From NCBI RefSeq assembly GCF_000377005.1, contig NZ_AQYB01000033.1, forward strand, positions 62,001 to 126,000: a stretch of DNA of 64,000 nucleotides, written 5' to 3'. This DNA is from Streptococcus minor DSM 17118 (GTDB lineage Bacteria; Bacillota; Bacilli; Lactobacillales; Streptococcaceae). Below, piece after piece: positions 20,253-29,137 of this stretch (the first letter of the stretch is position 1; each line of letters begins with the position of its first letter). The notes under the pieces were generated by a model, which saw nothing but the letters and a program-made list of their open reading frames with translations, was not told the DNA's origin and did no database searches. The translations under genes and the position numbers were made by a program.

Positions 20253-20747
20253 ATGAGTAAAGATATGGATATCGAAAAATACCGACAGTTAGCTTTGCAA
20301 AAAAGAGTAGAGCATAAGAAATTTTTAGCGACCTTACGAAAGAAGGTCCCAAAACACTTGGATAAAATTGTTCAGGAAATTCATGAGGAAGTCTTTATGG
20401 AGATTGACTGTACCAAGTGTGCTAACTGTTGCAAGACCTTGGGACCGGATCTGACAGAAGCAGATATCACTCGAATTTCCAAACATTTTCGTATGAAGCT
20501 ACAGGAGTTTGAAGCTGCTTATCTGCAAGTGGATGAAGATGGTGATAAGATTTTCCAGTGCATGCCTTGTCCGTTTTTGGGGCCAGACAATCTTTGTGAT
20601 ATTTACGATGTTCGACCAAAGGCTTGCCGTGAGTTCCCTCATACTGACCGTAAGAAGATCTACCAGATCAATCATTTGACTCTCAAAAATACTCTGATTT
20701 GCCCGGCAGCCTATCTTTTTGTTGAAAAGTTGCGGGAAAGAATTTGA
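20253..20747 (+). CDS. YkgJ-type zinc/iron-chelating cysteine-cluster protein
   Basis: 164-residue cytoplasmic protein of the YkgJ family, a Fe-S or zinc-binding fold of unclear function. The eight cysteines of the cluster are in place: CTKCANCC, CMPC, the later C of DNLC, KACREF and LICPAAY. ATG 20253 is used; another in-frame ATG at 20265 (MDIEKYRQLALQKR) may be the true start, since neither has a convincing Shine-Dalgarno. No operon partner; the next gene has its own promoter. Confidence 0.8.
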   Translation: MSKDMDIEKYRQLALQKRVEHKKFLATLRKKVPKHLDKIVQEIHEEVFMEIDCTKCANCCKTLGPDLTEADITRISKHFRMKLQEFEAAYLQVDEDGDKIFQCMPCPFLGPDNLCDIYDVRPKACREFPHTDRKKIYQINHLTLKNTLICPAAYLFVEKLRERI

Positions 20748-20783
20748 TTTTTGTGAAAAATGAACAAAATCTGACCTAAATCA

Positions 20784-20812
20784 TTGACTTCTACCAGATA
20801 ACCTGTTAGAGT
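20784..20812 (+). promoter_or_regulatory. Cold-shock gene promoter with long leader
   Basis: TTGACT (20784-20789), 17-bp spacer, extended TGTTAGAGT (20804-20812). It leaves a leader of about 90 nt before the csp ATG, usual for cold-shock mRNAs that refold at low temperature. Confidence 0.55.
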
Positions 20813-20908
20813 AGGAGAGTAATAAGTTTTTTGAGTCAAAGTATCAGTTTTATCTATGTTTTATCTCTTTAAAGTTTTTACAAATAAATAAAAAAGAGGT
20901 AACTCAAC

Positions 20909-21109
20909 ATGGCAGTAGGAACTGTAAAATGGTTTAACGCAGAAAAAGGCTTTGGCTTTATTTCACAAGAAAATGGACAAGATGTCTTCGCACACTTTTC
21001 AGAAATCCAAGCAGATGGCTTCAAGTCTTTGGACGAAGGCCAAAAAGTGGAATTTGAAGTCACAGAAGGCAACCGTGGTCCACAAGCTAGCAATATTGTT
21101 AAATTATAA
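20909..21109 (+). CDS. Cold-shock domain protein (CspA-like)
   Basis: A 66-residue single-stranded RNA/DNA chaperone made of one OB-fold. RNP1 KGFGFI and RNP2 VFAHF are intact along with the flanking aromatic residues ([11 protein letters not shown]). AGAGG precedes the ATG. A strong terminator follows at 21116, so it is a single-gene unit, probably controlled post-transcriptionally through its long leader. Confidence 0.93.
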   Translation: MAVGTVKWFNAEKGFGFISQENGQDVFAHFSEIQADGFKSLDEGQKVEFEVTEGNRGPQASNIVKL

Positions 21110-21115
21110 AAATCG

Positions 21116-21145
21116 AACTACGAACTTGTGTTCGTGGTTTTTTTG
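21116..21145 (+). terminator. Terminator of the cold-shock gene
   Basis: AACTACGAAC (21116-21125) pairs with GTTCGTGGTT (21130-21139), loop TTGT, T-run. Confidence 0.85.
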
Positions 21146-21211
21146 TGCTATCCACTCTTTCTTATTATGGTAAAATAAGAGGGGTTATTTAATAAAGAGT
21201 ATATGGGGGTA

Positions 21212-22633
21212 ATGATGGTTTCTGTGGTTTGGTTTAGAAGAGATTTACGGATGACAGATCATAAGGCTTTAGCCAAAGCTATTGCAGCTAGGCAACCAAT
21301 TCTATGTTTTTTTCACCTGAATGAGAAACAGTTGTCTAGTAGTCCCACTCCCAACCAGTCAGCTTTTCTCGCCAGCCTTATGCATTTTCAGGAGGAGCTT
21401 AAGAAAAAAAATATCGAACTTCACTTAGTCTATGGAGAGCTATTACCGTCACTTGAAAAACTCTATTGTGATTTGCCCGACTGGACAGATGTCTATTTCA
21501 ATTATGATGAGTCAGGTTTTGGTCGAAAGCGTGACCAAGCTGCTGCTACATTTTTCCGAGAAAAGGGTATAGCTATCCATGCTTATCAGGACCATTATTT
21601 GCATGGCAGTCAGGAAGTTCTGAACCAAACGGGTCAATCCTATAAAGTTTTTACTCCCTACTATAAGTCTTGGATTCAACTACCTAAAGAAACGCCTATT
21701 TCTATTGAACTTTCCCAAGCTACTTGGTTGAGCATGAAGACATCCTCACAGGTTTTACACCAAATCAAACATTTATGGGATGGAACTAGCCTACACTATC
21801 CAGGGACTGAGCAAGCTCAGGCTGTCTTGGCTGATTTTGTGAGTAGTTCTTTGGCAGAATACGATAAGATGCGCGACTTTCCGGCCAAGAGTGGTACGAG
21901 CCGTTTATCTTCTTATTTGCGTTCAGGAGAGATTAGTATTCGTCAAGTTTATCACGTAGTCAGACAGGCTCCGACTAGTCAAGGACAAGCTACTTTTATC
22001 AAAGAGTTAGCCTGGCGTGATTTTTACAATATGATTTATGTTTGTCATCCAGAACAAAAGGAGAGATCTATCCAGCCTGCCTTTGATTTGGTGGAATGGG
22101 AGAATCATCCTGCTGATTTAGAGGCCTGGAAGAAAGGTCAAACAGGTTATCCTATCATTGACGCTGCCATGCGCCAGCTTTCTCAGACTGGTTGGATGCA
22201 CAACCGATTGCGGATGATTGTGGCTTCATTTTTGACGAAGGATTTGTTGATTGATTGGAGATTAGGGGAGAAGCATTTTCAGGAAATGTTGATTGACTAT
22301 GATGCAGCAAGTAACATTGGAGGGTGGCAATGGGCTGCATCTACTGGTACCGATGCGGTGCCTTATTTCCGTATTTTTAATCCTGTTACGCAAAGTCAGC
22401 GTTTTGACCCACAAGGAGATTTTATCAAGACCTACCTGCCAGAATTGCGTTCTTTACCAGCTAAACATGTTCACCAGCCTTGGAAATTACCCAAAAATCT
22501 AGAGGAAGAACTCAATTTTGAGCTCGGTAGAGATTATCCAAAGCCTATCGTAGACCACAGTCTCCAACGAAAACGTGCTATCGCCAAGTATGAATGGGCC
22601 AAGGAAAACTATCACTCAAATAAGAAAAGCTAG
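21212..22633 (+). CDS. phr: Deoxyribodipyrimidine photolyase (class I CPD type)
   Basis: Light-driven flavoenzyme, about 473 residues, that splits pyrimidine dimers. The N-terminal antenna-cofactor domain opens with VVWFRRDLRMTDHKAL; the C-terminal FAD domain shows AWRDFYNM, the DAAMRQL...WMHNRLRMIVASFL helix, DYDAASNIGGWQWAASTGTDA and PYFRIFNP, the active-site core. Start is uncertain: ATGs at 21203, 21212 and 21215 lie together around a GGGGGT that could serve as ribosome binding site; 21212 gives a normal N-terminus. Stand-alone gene. Confidence 0.93.
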   Translation: MMVSVVWFRRDLRMTDHKALAKAIAARQPILCFFHLNEKQLSSSPTPNQSAFLASLMHFQEELKKKNIELHLVYGELLPSLEKLYCDLPDWTDVYFNYDESGFGRKRDQAAATFFREKGIAIHAYQDHYLHGSQEVLNQTGQSYKVFTPYYKSWIQLPKETPISIELSQATWLSMKTSSQVLHQIKHLWDGTSLHYPGTEQAQAVLADFVSSSLAEYDKMRDFPAKSGTSRLSSYLRSGEISIRQVYHVVRQAPTSQGQATFIKELAWRDFYNMIYVCHPEQKERSIQPAFDLVEWENHPADLEAWKKGQTGYPIIDAAMRQLSQTGWMHNRLRMIVASFLTKDLLIDWRLGEKHFQEMLIDYDAASNIGGWQWAASTGTDAVPYFRIFNPVTQSQRFDPQGDFIKTYLPELRSLPAKHVHQPWKLPKNLEEELNFELGRDYPKPIVDHSLQRKRAIAKYEWAKENYHSNKKS

Positions 22634-22829
22634 TTATGTTTATATCTTGGTAGACGATTTGTTGGCAATTGTTTTATGAATATGTCAACACTTAGATGAT
22701 ACAGTTTGAGAGCGGTTGCTTTGAAATGATGTTGGAAGTTGTCGATCTAGAAAATAAACCAACTGTGTCAAGAATACTGCTATTTTATAAAAAATCAAAC
22801 AAAAAGAAATGTAATAGAGGAAGTCTTTG
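22634..22829 (+). other. Gap upstream of the glycerophosphodiesterase gene
   Basis: No gene recognised. AGAGGAAG (22816-22823) is the ribosome binding site for ATG 22830; no convincing -35/-10 pair was found. Confidence 0.3.
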
Positions 22830-23912
22830 ATGACGAAGACGATGCGACGAGTGGAAGATACAAAGGTATATAAAGGTCGTGTACTTTGGATCTTTACGAA
22901 GTACCAATTATTATCCAAAACCATCTTGGCTCTACTGATGTATCCAATTTACCATATTCTCGTTCAGTTCTTACTCAATAGTTCTGGTAGAACGGTTTTC
23001 TCTAGTGGAGATTTTATATCCTTTCTTCTTAGCTTTAATGGAATCGGATTATTGCTCATTACTCTTGTGATGATGGTTATATTTATCGGTTTAGATGTGA
23101 ACAGTTTCATTCTCATGAGTGCCTTGATTAAGGAAGGTAGGATTGAAGTGACTGCCCGTCAGATGATCTGGGTGAGCTTACAGTCGCTGAAGCATTTCCT
23201 CAGTCCAGCTGGTTTGTTGATGATGGTGTATATTTCACTGATTTTTCCTCTGGTTGGTTTGGGGATAACGATTTCGCCAATGAAAGACTTTCAAATTCCT
23301 AACTTCATTACATCTGTTATTTATGCCAATCCACTTTATTTGACTCTCTATAGTCTTGTCCTTATTTTCTTGACCTATCTCAGCTATCGTTTTATTCTTA
23401 CCTTTCATTATATGTTAATTATGGGCAAACCCACCAAGGAATCTTTCAGATTATCAGCTCAATTAACGAAAAAATATGGTTTTTCTTTCTTAAAATCTCT
23501 TTTGAAAAAATCTCTTATGAAAGGATTCATGGTTATTCTTCCCTTAGCCATGTTGTTCATCATTCTGCTCGGTCTAACCTTTTGGTTGGTGAATGCTGAT
23601 GATCTGGAATCTACCCGTTTTCTTCTATTTTTCTTATTGTTAGCTCTGTCAGAAGTGGTAGCGGTATTCATGTTCTTATGGATACCTTTGTTCATTTTAT
23701 CCATCACAGAACTTTTCTATGATTACAATGAGAAAGAAGGTAAGACCATCAGCCTTGTTTTTCCAATCAAAGCAAGTCGTTGGGCTCCTGATATTGAGCA
23801 TAAAATTCGCCTGAGAACAAAATTTTTTCTAGCTGTTTTCGTTCTCGTTTTGGTAGGGATGAATGCTTTGTTATCTGCTATTTTCACGCTTCACTTTGAG
23901 TCTCTTTTTTAG
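22830..23912 (+). CDS. Membrane half of a glycerophosphodiester phosphodiesterase, ended by in-frame TAG
   Basis: A 360-residue polytopic protein with about eight hydrophobic segments, matching the N-terminal membrane domain (GPDPase_memb) of streptococcal membrane phosphodiesterases of about 590-620 residues. Here a TAG at 23910-23912 stops translation after HFESLF, and the catalytic domain continues in the same frame 12 nt later. Without the stop the two would form one 615-residue protein. Start ATG 22830 follows AGAGGAAG; the ORF also opens one codon earlier at TTG. Likely pseudogenised or decoded by readthrough; sequencing error is possible. Confidence 0.75.
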   Translation: MTKTMRRVEDTKVYKGRVLWIFTKYQLLSKTILALLMYPIYHILVQFLLNSSGRTVFSSGDFISFLLSFNGIGLLLITLVMMVIFIGLDVNSFILMSALIKEGRIEVTARQMIWVSLQSLKHFLSPAGLLMMVYISLIFPLVGLGITISPMKDFQIPNFITSVIYANPLYLTLYSLVLIFLTYLSYRFILTFHYMLIMGKPTKESFRLSAQLTKKYGFSFLKSLLKKSLMKGFMVILPLAMLFIILLGLTFWLVNADDLESTRFLLFFLLLALSEVVAVFMFLWIPLFILSITELFYDYNEKEGKTISLVFPIKASRWAPDIEHKIRLRTKFFLAVFVLVLVGMNALLSAIFTLHFESLF

Positions 23913-23924
23913 ACAAATACGCAA

Positions 23925-24677
23925 ATGGCAGTTATTGCACACCGTGCAGGTGGCGATTTGGGTGCTGAAAATACTATTGAGGGTATCCTAGAAGCGATAA
24001 AAGAGAAGGTTGATTGGACCGAGATTGATATTCAACGCACCAAAGATGGAGCTTATGTTCTGAATCATGATGGTGACTTTAAACGTGTTGCAGGTAATTC
24101 TCGAACTTCTAATCAACTAACTCTTGCAGAAGTTAAAAAAATGCGTGTTAAGAACTCCTTTGATCCAAGCAAACCTTCTCAGCCTATTCCGACTATTGAA
24201 GAAGTTGTTGAGGTGTCAAAAGGGAAAATCGGTCTTTTTATCGAGTTAAAAGGTCAAACGGCTGATGAAAAAATGGCAGATGATATGGTAGAGCTTATCA
24301 AAAATGAAAGGATAGAGCAAGAAGCCGTTCTATTATCCTTGGATTATAATCTGATTACCTATATTGAGCAGACCTATCCTGAAATCCAAACTGGTTATCT
24401 CTATTATTTTGCTGTCGGTGAGACTAAGGATCTTCTAGGTGACTATCTCATTATGGAAGAAAGGGAGGCGATACCTGAAAAAGTAGCTGAACTCAAATCT
24501 TACGGTAAAAAAGTTATTGTTTGGACAGTGAATACCGATGAATCTGTTGACCGATTCACAGCTTCTGAAGTTGATGGTATCATTACAGATTATGTCAGGA
24601 AAGTAAAACAAGGGATAAAAGATCAAGATAACCGATCTGATATTGATATTATTATTGATGCTATCTTTGGTACATAA
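23925..24677 (+). CDS. Catalytic (GDPD) half of the split glycerophosphodiesterase
   Basis: 250-residue GDPD TIM-barrel domain that hydrolyses glycerophosphodiesters to glycerol-3-phosphate and alcohol. Catalytic features are visible: AHRAGG with the first histidine, AENT, EIDIQRTKDG, and the general-acid histidine in LNHDGDF, then FIELKG. ATG 23925 has no Shine-Dalgarno; it is in frame with the upstream membrane half across a single TAG, so independent expression is doubtful. Without the membrane domain a soluble cytoplasmic product would result. Confidence 0.7.
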   Translation: MAVIAHRAGGDLGAENTIEGILEAIKEKVDWTEIDIQRTKDGAYVLNHDGDFKRVAGNSRTSNQLTLAEVKKMRVKNSFDPSKPSQPIPTIEEVVEVSKGKIGLFIELKGQTADEKMADDMVELIKNERIEQEAVLLSLDYNLITYIEQTYPEIQTGYLYYFAVGETKDLLGDYLIMEEREAIPEKVAELKSYGKKVIVWTVNTDESVDRFTASEVDGIITDYVRKVKQGIKDQDNRSDIDIIIDAIFGT

Positions 24678-24947
24678 TACCATCTTGTCAAGCAGAAGTA
24701 GTAGTTTATTTATGCTAACGTAGATGGATTTGGACATTGCAACTTCCCTTTAGACTATACTATTCTGACCGTTTTCATTGGTTAGTGTTTTATAAAAAAT
24801 GATATATCTCTCGAAATGATTAGATTTCAAGGTGGTTCTAATGGGATAATTATAGATTGAAGTTTTGTCAATTAGGTGTTTCAATGACTTTGAAAACTAC
24901 GATTTATAAATGTTAAAAAGTATTGAATAGTTAAATTACGTTAGAGT
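24678..24947 (+). other. Non-coding gap between GDPD and fucR
   Basis: AT-rich stretch of about 270 bp. I see no gene, repeat or promoter that I can defend. Confidence 0.3.
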
Positions 24948-24988
24948 AAAAAAAACTTTGAGGAACCAGCTCCTCAAAGTTTTTTTAT
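24948..24988 (-). terminator. fucR terminator (bidirectional shape)
   Basis: A stem of about 15 bp around ACTTTGAGGA/TCCTCAAAGT with A-run on one side and T-run on the other. It overlaps the fucR stop codon. Confidence 0.85.
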
Positions 24989-25755
24989 TCCTCTCCTACC
25001 CATTCGATCCCTTCTTTATTTGCAGCATCTAGAAGTTTTTCATCAGGAAGCTTATCAGAAATAATTGTTTTATACTGTGCAAGGTTGTTGATTTTGAAGA
25101 ATCCTGATTGATAAAATTTAGAATGATCAATCAAGAGGATTGTTTCTTTAGAACGGTCAATGATGCTTTTCTTGGCAAGTGCTTGGCTAAAGGATACTTC
25201 ATAGACAAATTCTTCATCGATTCCTCTAGCGGAACAGAAAGCTAAGTCAATTCGGAAGTGATCTAGGATAGAATTTTCTATATTATGGTTGACAACAGAT
25301 GCTGAATGATGCTTGACTTCGCCACCAGTAATGAAAATCTTCATCGTTGGGTTGGCCAGAGTGGATAAGGCTTGGGCAGTATTCAAGCCGTTTGTAAAGA
25401 TGATAAGATTGTCAATGCCCACAAGATAGGGACACAGTTCATAAACAGTCGTGCTAGAATCCAGATAAATGCACATTCCTGGCCCTACAAAGTCCTTGGC
25501 AAGTTTGGCGATGATTTTCTTTTCTTGACGTTGTTCTGACTCACGAATATGATGAGAAAGTTCTACAGTGTTAAAAGTATTCAAAATTACTTCACCATGT
25601 TTGCGTTTTAGAAATCCTTGTTCTTCCAAAAATATGAGGTCACGACGCAATGTTGAAGTACTTGAAAAGGTTTGTTGCTCTAAGTCATGTACCGAAATTC
25701 TTTTTTTTATATGCAATATATTTGTAATCTCTTTTAGACGTTCAGTTCTACTCAT
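24985..25755 (-). CDS. fucR: DeoR-family regulator of the fucose operon
   Basis: 256-residue repressor: an N-terminal DeoR helix-turn-helix (MSRTERLKEITNILHIKKRI, then STLRRDLIFLEEQGFLKRKHG, residues about 1-55) and a C-terminal sugar-phosphate sensing domain (YLDSSTTVYELCPYL, FITGGEVKHHS, DLAFCSARGID, DHSKF). It is divergent from fucK, which lies 168 bp away across a region with a matched inverted repeat. By analogy it responds to a fuculose phosphate intermediate. AGGAGG precedes the ATG. Name is by context. Confidence 0.88.
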   Translation of the reverse strand: MSRTERLKEITNILHIKKRISVHDLEQQTFSSTSTLRRDLIFLEEQGFLKRKHGEVILNTFNTVELSHHIRESEQRQEKKIIAKLAKDFVGPGMCIYLDSSTTVYELCPYLVGIDNLIIFTNGLNTAQALSTLANPTMKIFITGGEVKHHSASVVNHNIENSILDHFRIDLAFCSARGIDEEFVYEVSFSQALAKKSIIDRSKETILLIDHSKFYQSGFFKINNLAQYKTIISDKLPDEKLLDAANKEGIEWVGEE

Positions 25756-25828
25756 ATTAGTCCTCCTGTAATGATATTAGCATATTTTAGAAAAAAATGA
25801 ATTTTTTTGAATGAAATAGGGGGATTTT

Positions 25829-25857
25829 CTTGAACAAATGCCAAGATTTCGTTCAAG
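25829..25857 (+). promoter_or_regulatory. Inverted repeat, candidate FucR operator
   Basis: CTTGAAC (25829-25835) and GTTCAAG (25851-25857) are a perfect inverted repeat 15 bp apart; inner bases AAAT/ATTT extend it. It ends 2 bp before the fucK -35 box. Confidence 0.5.
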
Positions 25858-25859
25858 TA

Positions 25860-25888
25860 TTGAAATAATTTGTTCCTAAATTTATAAT
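25860..25888 (+). promoter_or_regulatory. fuc operon promoter
   Basis: TTGAAA (25860-25865), 17-bp spacer, TATAAT (25883-25888). A good sigma-A promoter for fucK onward. Confidence 0.7.
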
Positions 25889-25895
25889 AAAACTA

Positions 25896-25909
25896 TGAAA
25901 ACGCTAACA
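25896..25909 (+). promoter_or_regulatory. cre site (CcpA)
   Basis: TGAAAACGCTAACA matches all positions of the cre consensus TGWAARCGYTWNCW. It covers the predicted transcription start, so glucose repression by CcpA is expected. Confidence 0.8.
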
Positions 25910-25923
25910 AAGAGGAGGTTTTA

Positions 25924-27354
25924 ATGAAGTCAGTTTTAGCCATTGATTTGGGAGCAACTTCTGGTAGAGCGGTACTACATCACATCGAAGAAGGAAAACT
26001 TATTTCAAAAGAAATTTGCCGATTCAGTAACCAACCTATGAAAGAGCGAGGTTTTCTTTGTTGGAATATGGAAGATCTATTTTCACATATTTTAGATGCG
26101 ATTAAACAGGCGAACTCCCTTTCTGATTTACAGTCGGTGGGTATTGATACCTGGGGAGTTGATTTTGCTCTACTTGATGATAAAGGGCAACTGATTTCCT
26201 CCCCTGTTCATTATCGAGATAATCGGACTAAAGGTGTGCTAGAAGAAGTAGCACAAATCTCCTCTCTTTCTGAACTATACTTCAAAACAGGCAACCAATT
26301 AATGGAAATCAATACTCTGTTTCAGCTGTTGAGAGCCAAATCTAAAAGTCCTGATAGTTATTTTAAAGCAAGAAATCTACTGATGATACCTGATTATTTT
26401 AATTATTTGTTGACAGGAAAAAAGGTCATTGAGCGAAGTATTGCTTCAACTATGCAATTGGTTAATCCATTTACCAAAACTTGGAACAATGAAATTTTAG
26501 AAATGTTTGAAGTATCGGAGGCCCTTTTTCCTCCCTTAGTTGATGAAGGACTTATTCTTGGTGACGTACTTGAGAAATATAAGGTTGGGACACCATCAGT
26601 TATAACTGTTTGTGAACATGATACAGCTAGCGCTATTACAGCTATTCCAACAGAAGATGAGAAAACCTTGTTTATTTCTTCAGGGACGTGGTCACTAATT
26701 GGAACAGAATTACCTTATCCCATTATCAATGAGCAATCTCTTAAGCATAATTTCACGAATGAAGCAGGTTATGGTGGTACAACAACTTTTCTCAAGAACT
26801 GCACAGGACTTTGGATAGTGGAAGAGATAAAGAGGAGCTACGAAGCACAAGGGAAAGACTTTAACTTTGATGAAATTGTAGAAATGGTGCAAGCTGTGAC
26901 AGAGCCAGTTGCATTAATTGATACGGATAGCAGAGAGTTTTCTGAACCGGGGCAAATGATTGAAAAAATTCAGGCTTATGCAAAGCAATCAGGTCAGCTA
27001 GTGCCTAAAACATCTGGAGAAATTTTCAAAGTTGCTTATACTAGCCTGGCTTATAAATATCATCAAGTTATTGAAGATTTAGAAGATATACTGGGATATT
27101 CCTTTACAAATCTGCATTTGATTGGCGGCGGCTCTAAGTCAACCTACTTCTCTCAATTGATAGCCGATGTGACACAAAAAACAGTCATCACTGGACTGAT
27201 CGAAGCCACTTCAATAGGAAATGCACTGGTACAGTTTATCGCTCTGGAGGAATTGGCTTCCATTAAGGAGGCAAGAGCTCTGGTGAAGCAGTCTATTCAA
27301 TTTAAGAACTACTATCCTAATAATAAGGAGGTGGATGATGGCACATTATCCTAA
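25924..27354 (+). CDS. fucK: L-fuculokinase (FGGY family, rhamnulokinase-like)
   Basis: 476-residue sugar kinase that phosphorylates L-fuculose to L-fuculose-1-phosphate. FGGY landmarks: DLGATSGRAV near the N-terminus (ATP phosphate loop), DTWGVDFALL, the substrate-binding CEHDTASA and LIGGGSKS in the C-terminal lobe. It is closer to RhaB than to E. coli FucK, as is usual for streptococcal fuc loci, so rhamnulose is a theoretical alternative; the FucI and FucA neighbours argue for fuculose. GAGGAGG precedes the ATG. Its 3' end overlaps fucI. Confidence 0.9.
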   Translation: MKSVLAIDLGATSGRAVLHHIEEGKLISKEICRFSNQPMKERGFLCWNMEDLFSHILDAIKQANSLSDLQSVGIDTWGVDFALLDDKGQLISSPVHYRDNRTKGVLEEVAQISSLSELYFKTGNQLMEINTLFQLLRAKSKSPDSYFKARNLLMIPDYFNYLLTGKKVIERSIASTMQLVNPFTKTWNNEILEMFEVSEALFPPLVDEGLILGDVLEKYKVGTPSVITVCEHDTASAITAIPTEDEKTLFISSGTWSLIGTELPYPIINEQSLKHNFTNEAGYGGTTTFLKNCTGLWIVEEIKRSYEAQGKDFNFDEIVEMVQAVTEPVALIDTDSREFSEPGQMIEKIQAYAKQSGQLVPKTSGEIFKVAYTSLAYKYHQVIEDLEDILGYSFTNLHLIGGGSKSTYFSQLIADVTQKTVITGLIEATSIGNALVQFIALEELASIKEARALVKQSIQFKNYYPNNKEVDDGTLS

Positions 27355-29125
27355 AATTGGTATTCGTCCAACCATTGATGGGCGGCAAGGAGGCGTTCGT
27401 GAGTCCTTGGAAGAAAAAACTATGCAAATGGCTTTGGCAGCTAAGGATTTGATTGAAAGCAATCTACGTTATGCAGACGGTACTCCAGTGCAATGTGTAA
27501 TTGCTAGTCGGACAATTGGTGGCCAAGGTGATGCCGGATTCGTCTACGATGAGTTTTCAACACACAATATCATCGGAACTTTGTCTGTAACCCCAAGTTG
27601 GTGCTATGGTACAGAGACTATGGATATGGATCCACATACAATTAAAGCGATTTGGGGATTCAATGGAACTGAGCGTCCAGGGGCAGTATATCTGGCTGCT
27701 GCAATGAGTGGATATGCTCAAAAAGGTTATCCAGCTTTCAAAATCTATGGCCACGATGTTCAAGATTTAGATGATAATAGCGTCCCAGATGATGTTGCTG
27801 AAAAAATATTACTCTTTGCAAAGGGTGTCATTGCAGTTGGGCAAATGAAAGGAAAATCCTACGTCAACATCGGAGCTTCCTCTATGGGCATTGCTGGTTC
27901 ACAAGTCACTAGCAGTTTCTTTGAAGATTATCTTGGCATGATGGTTGAATTTGTGGATATGACTGAAATCTTACGTCGTATACAACTGGAAATCTATGAT
28001 CAGGCAGAATATGAAAAAGCACTGGCATGGATTAAAGAAAATTGCAAAGAGGGAATTGATATTAACAAAGGTAAAGACTTTCCTGAAGTCATTACTAAAT
28101 CAAAAGTTGTGCCAGCTGATAAAGATTGGGAGTTTATCGCTAAACAGACTTTGATTATTCGAGACATTCTCTTTGGTAATCCAGCTTTAGCAGATATTGG
28201 CTGGGAAGAAGAGGCTCGTGGTCGTAATGCCATTTCTGGCGGCTTTCAAGGTCAGCGCCAATGGACGGACTGGTTACCAAATGGAGACTTTGCTGAGGCT
28301 ATCCTAGCTTCTACGTTTGATTGGAATGGTGCAAGGCCTGTCACAGCTTTTGCGACTGAAAATGATACGCTTAATGCAACAGCCATGTTGTTTGGCACTC
28401 TGTTGACCAATAAGGCCCCAATATTCTCAGATGTGAGGACTTACTGGAGCCCAGAAGCAGTCGAACGAGTGTCAGGTAAGAAGTTAGAAGGTCGCGCAAA
28501 AGATGGTATTCTTCATTTGATTAATTCGGGTGCATCTGCCCTTGATGGTACAGCAGCAGCTAAAGATAAAGATGGTCAGCCAACCATGAAGGAATTTTGG
28601 AATATGACAGATGAGGATATCAAGTCCTGTCTAGAGAACACTGATTGGTGCCGTGCTAACTATGAATACTTCAGAGGTGGTGGCTACTCTTCGCACTTTA
28701 AGACAGCAGCAGAGTTGCCGATTACCTTGATTCGAGTGAACTTGGTTAAAGGGGTTGGACCAAGCTTGCAAATTGCAGAAGGCTATACCTGTTTACTAGA
28801 TGATGAAGTGCATAAAGTTCTTGATGAACGCACAGATAAGACTTGGCCAACGACTTGGTTTGCTCCAAATCTTGGAGAGCCTGGTTTTGAAACAGTTTAT
28901 GATGTTATGAACCATTGGGGATCAAACCACGGAGCATTTGTACATGGGCACATCGGAGATCAGGTGATTACACTAGCTAGCATGCTTCGTATTCCAGTTG
29001 CTCTCCACAATGTTCCTAGAGAACGGATTTTCCGACCAAGTATCTTTGGTGGTGTTGGTACAAAAGATTTAGAAGCGGCAGATTTCAAAATGTGTGAAGT
29101 ATTAGGTCCGCTTTATAGCAAATAA
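27338..29125 (+). CDS. fucI: L-fucose isomerase
   Basis: 595-residue metal-dependent enzyme interconverting L-fucose and L-fuculose, the first step after fucose release. Characteristic segments: PKIGIRPTIDGRQGGVRESLE at the N-terminus, the Mn-site region (TAFATENDTLNA) and GGVGTKDLEAADFKMCEVLGP at the end; full length. ATG 27338 is preceded by AAGGAGG; a second ATG three bases earlier is possible. Translation is coupled to fucK, which ends inside it. Confidence 0.95.
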   Translation: MAHYPKIGIRPTIDGRQGGVRESLEEKTMQMALAAKDLIESNLRYADGTPVQCVIASRTIGGQGDAGFVYDEFSTHNIIGTLSVTPSWCYGTETMDMDPHTIKAIWGFNGTERPGAVYLAAAMSGYAQKGYPAFKIYGHDVQDLDDNSVPDDVAEKILLFAKGVIAVGQMKGKSYVNIGASSMGIAGSQVTSSFFEDYLGMMVEFVDMTEILRRIQLEIYDQAEYEKALAWIKENCKEGIDINKGKDFPEVITKSKVVPADKDWEFIAKQTLIIRDILFGNPALADIGWEEEARGRNAISGGFQGQRQWTDWLPNGDFAEAILASTFDWNGARPVTAFATENDTLNATAMLFGTLLTNKAPIFSDVRTYWSPEAVERVSGKKLEGRAKDGILHLINSGASALDGTAAAKDKDGQPTMKEFWNMTDEDIKSCLENTDWCRANYEYFRGGGYSSHFKTAAELPITLIRVNLVKGVGPSLQIAEGYTCLLDDEVHKVLDERTDKTWPTTWFAPNLGEPGFETVYDVMNHWGSNHGAFVHGHIGDQVITLASMLRIPVALHNVPRERIFRPSIFGGVGTKDLEAADFKMCEVLGPLYSK

Positions 29126-29137
29126 AGAGGTAAGTAT

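Noticed and set aside
24678-24947. Possible BOX/RUP-type streptococcal repeat
   Set aside because: None of the repeat signatures I know is present.
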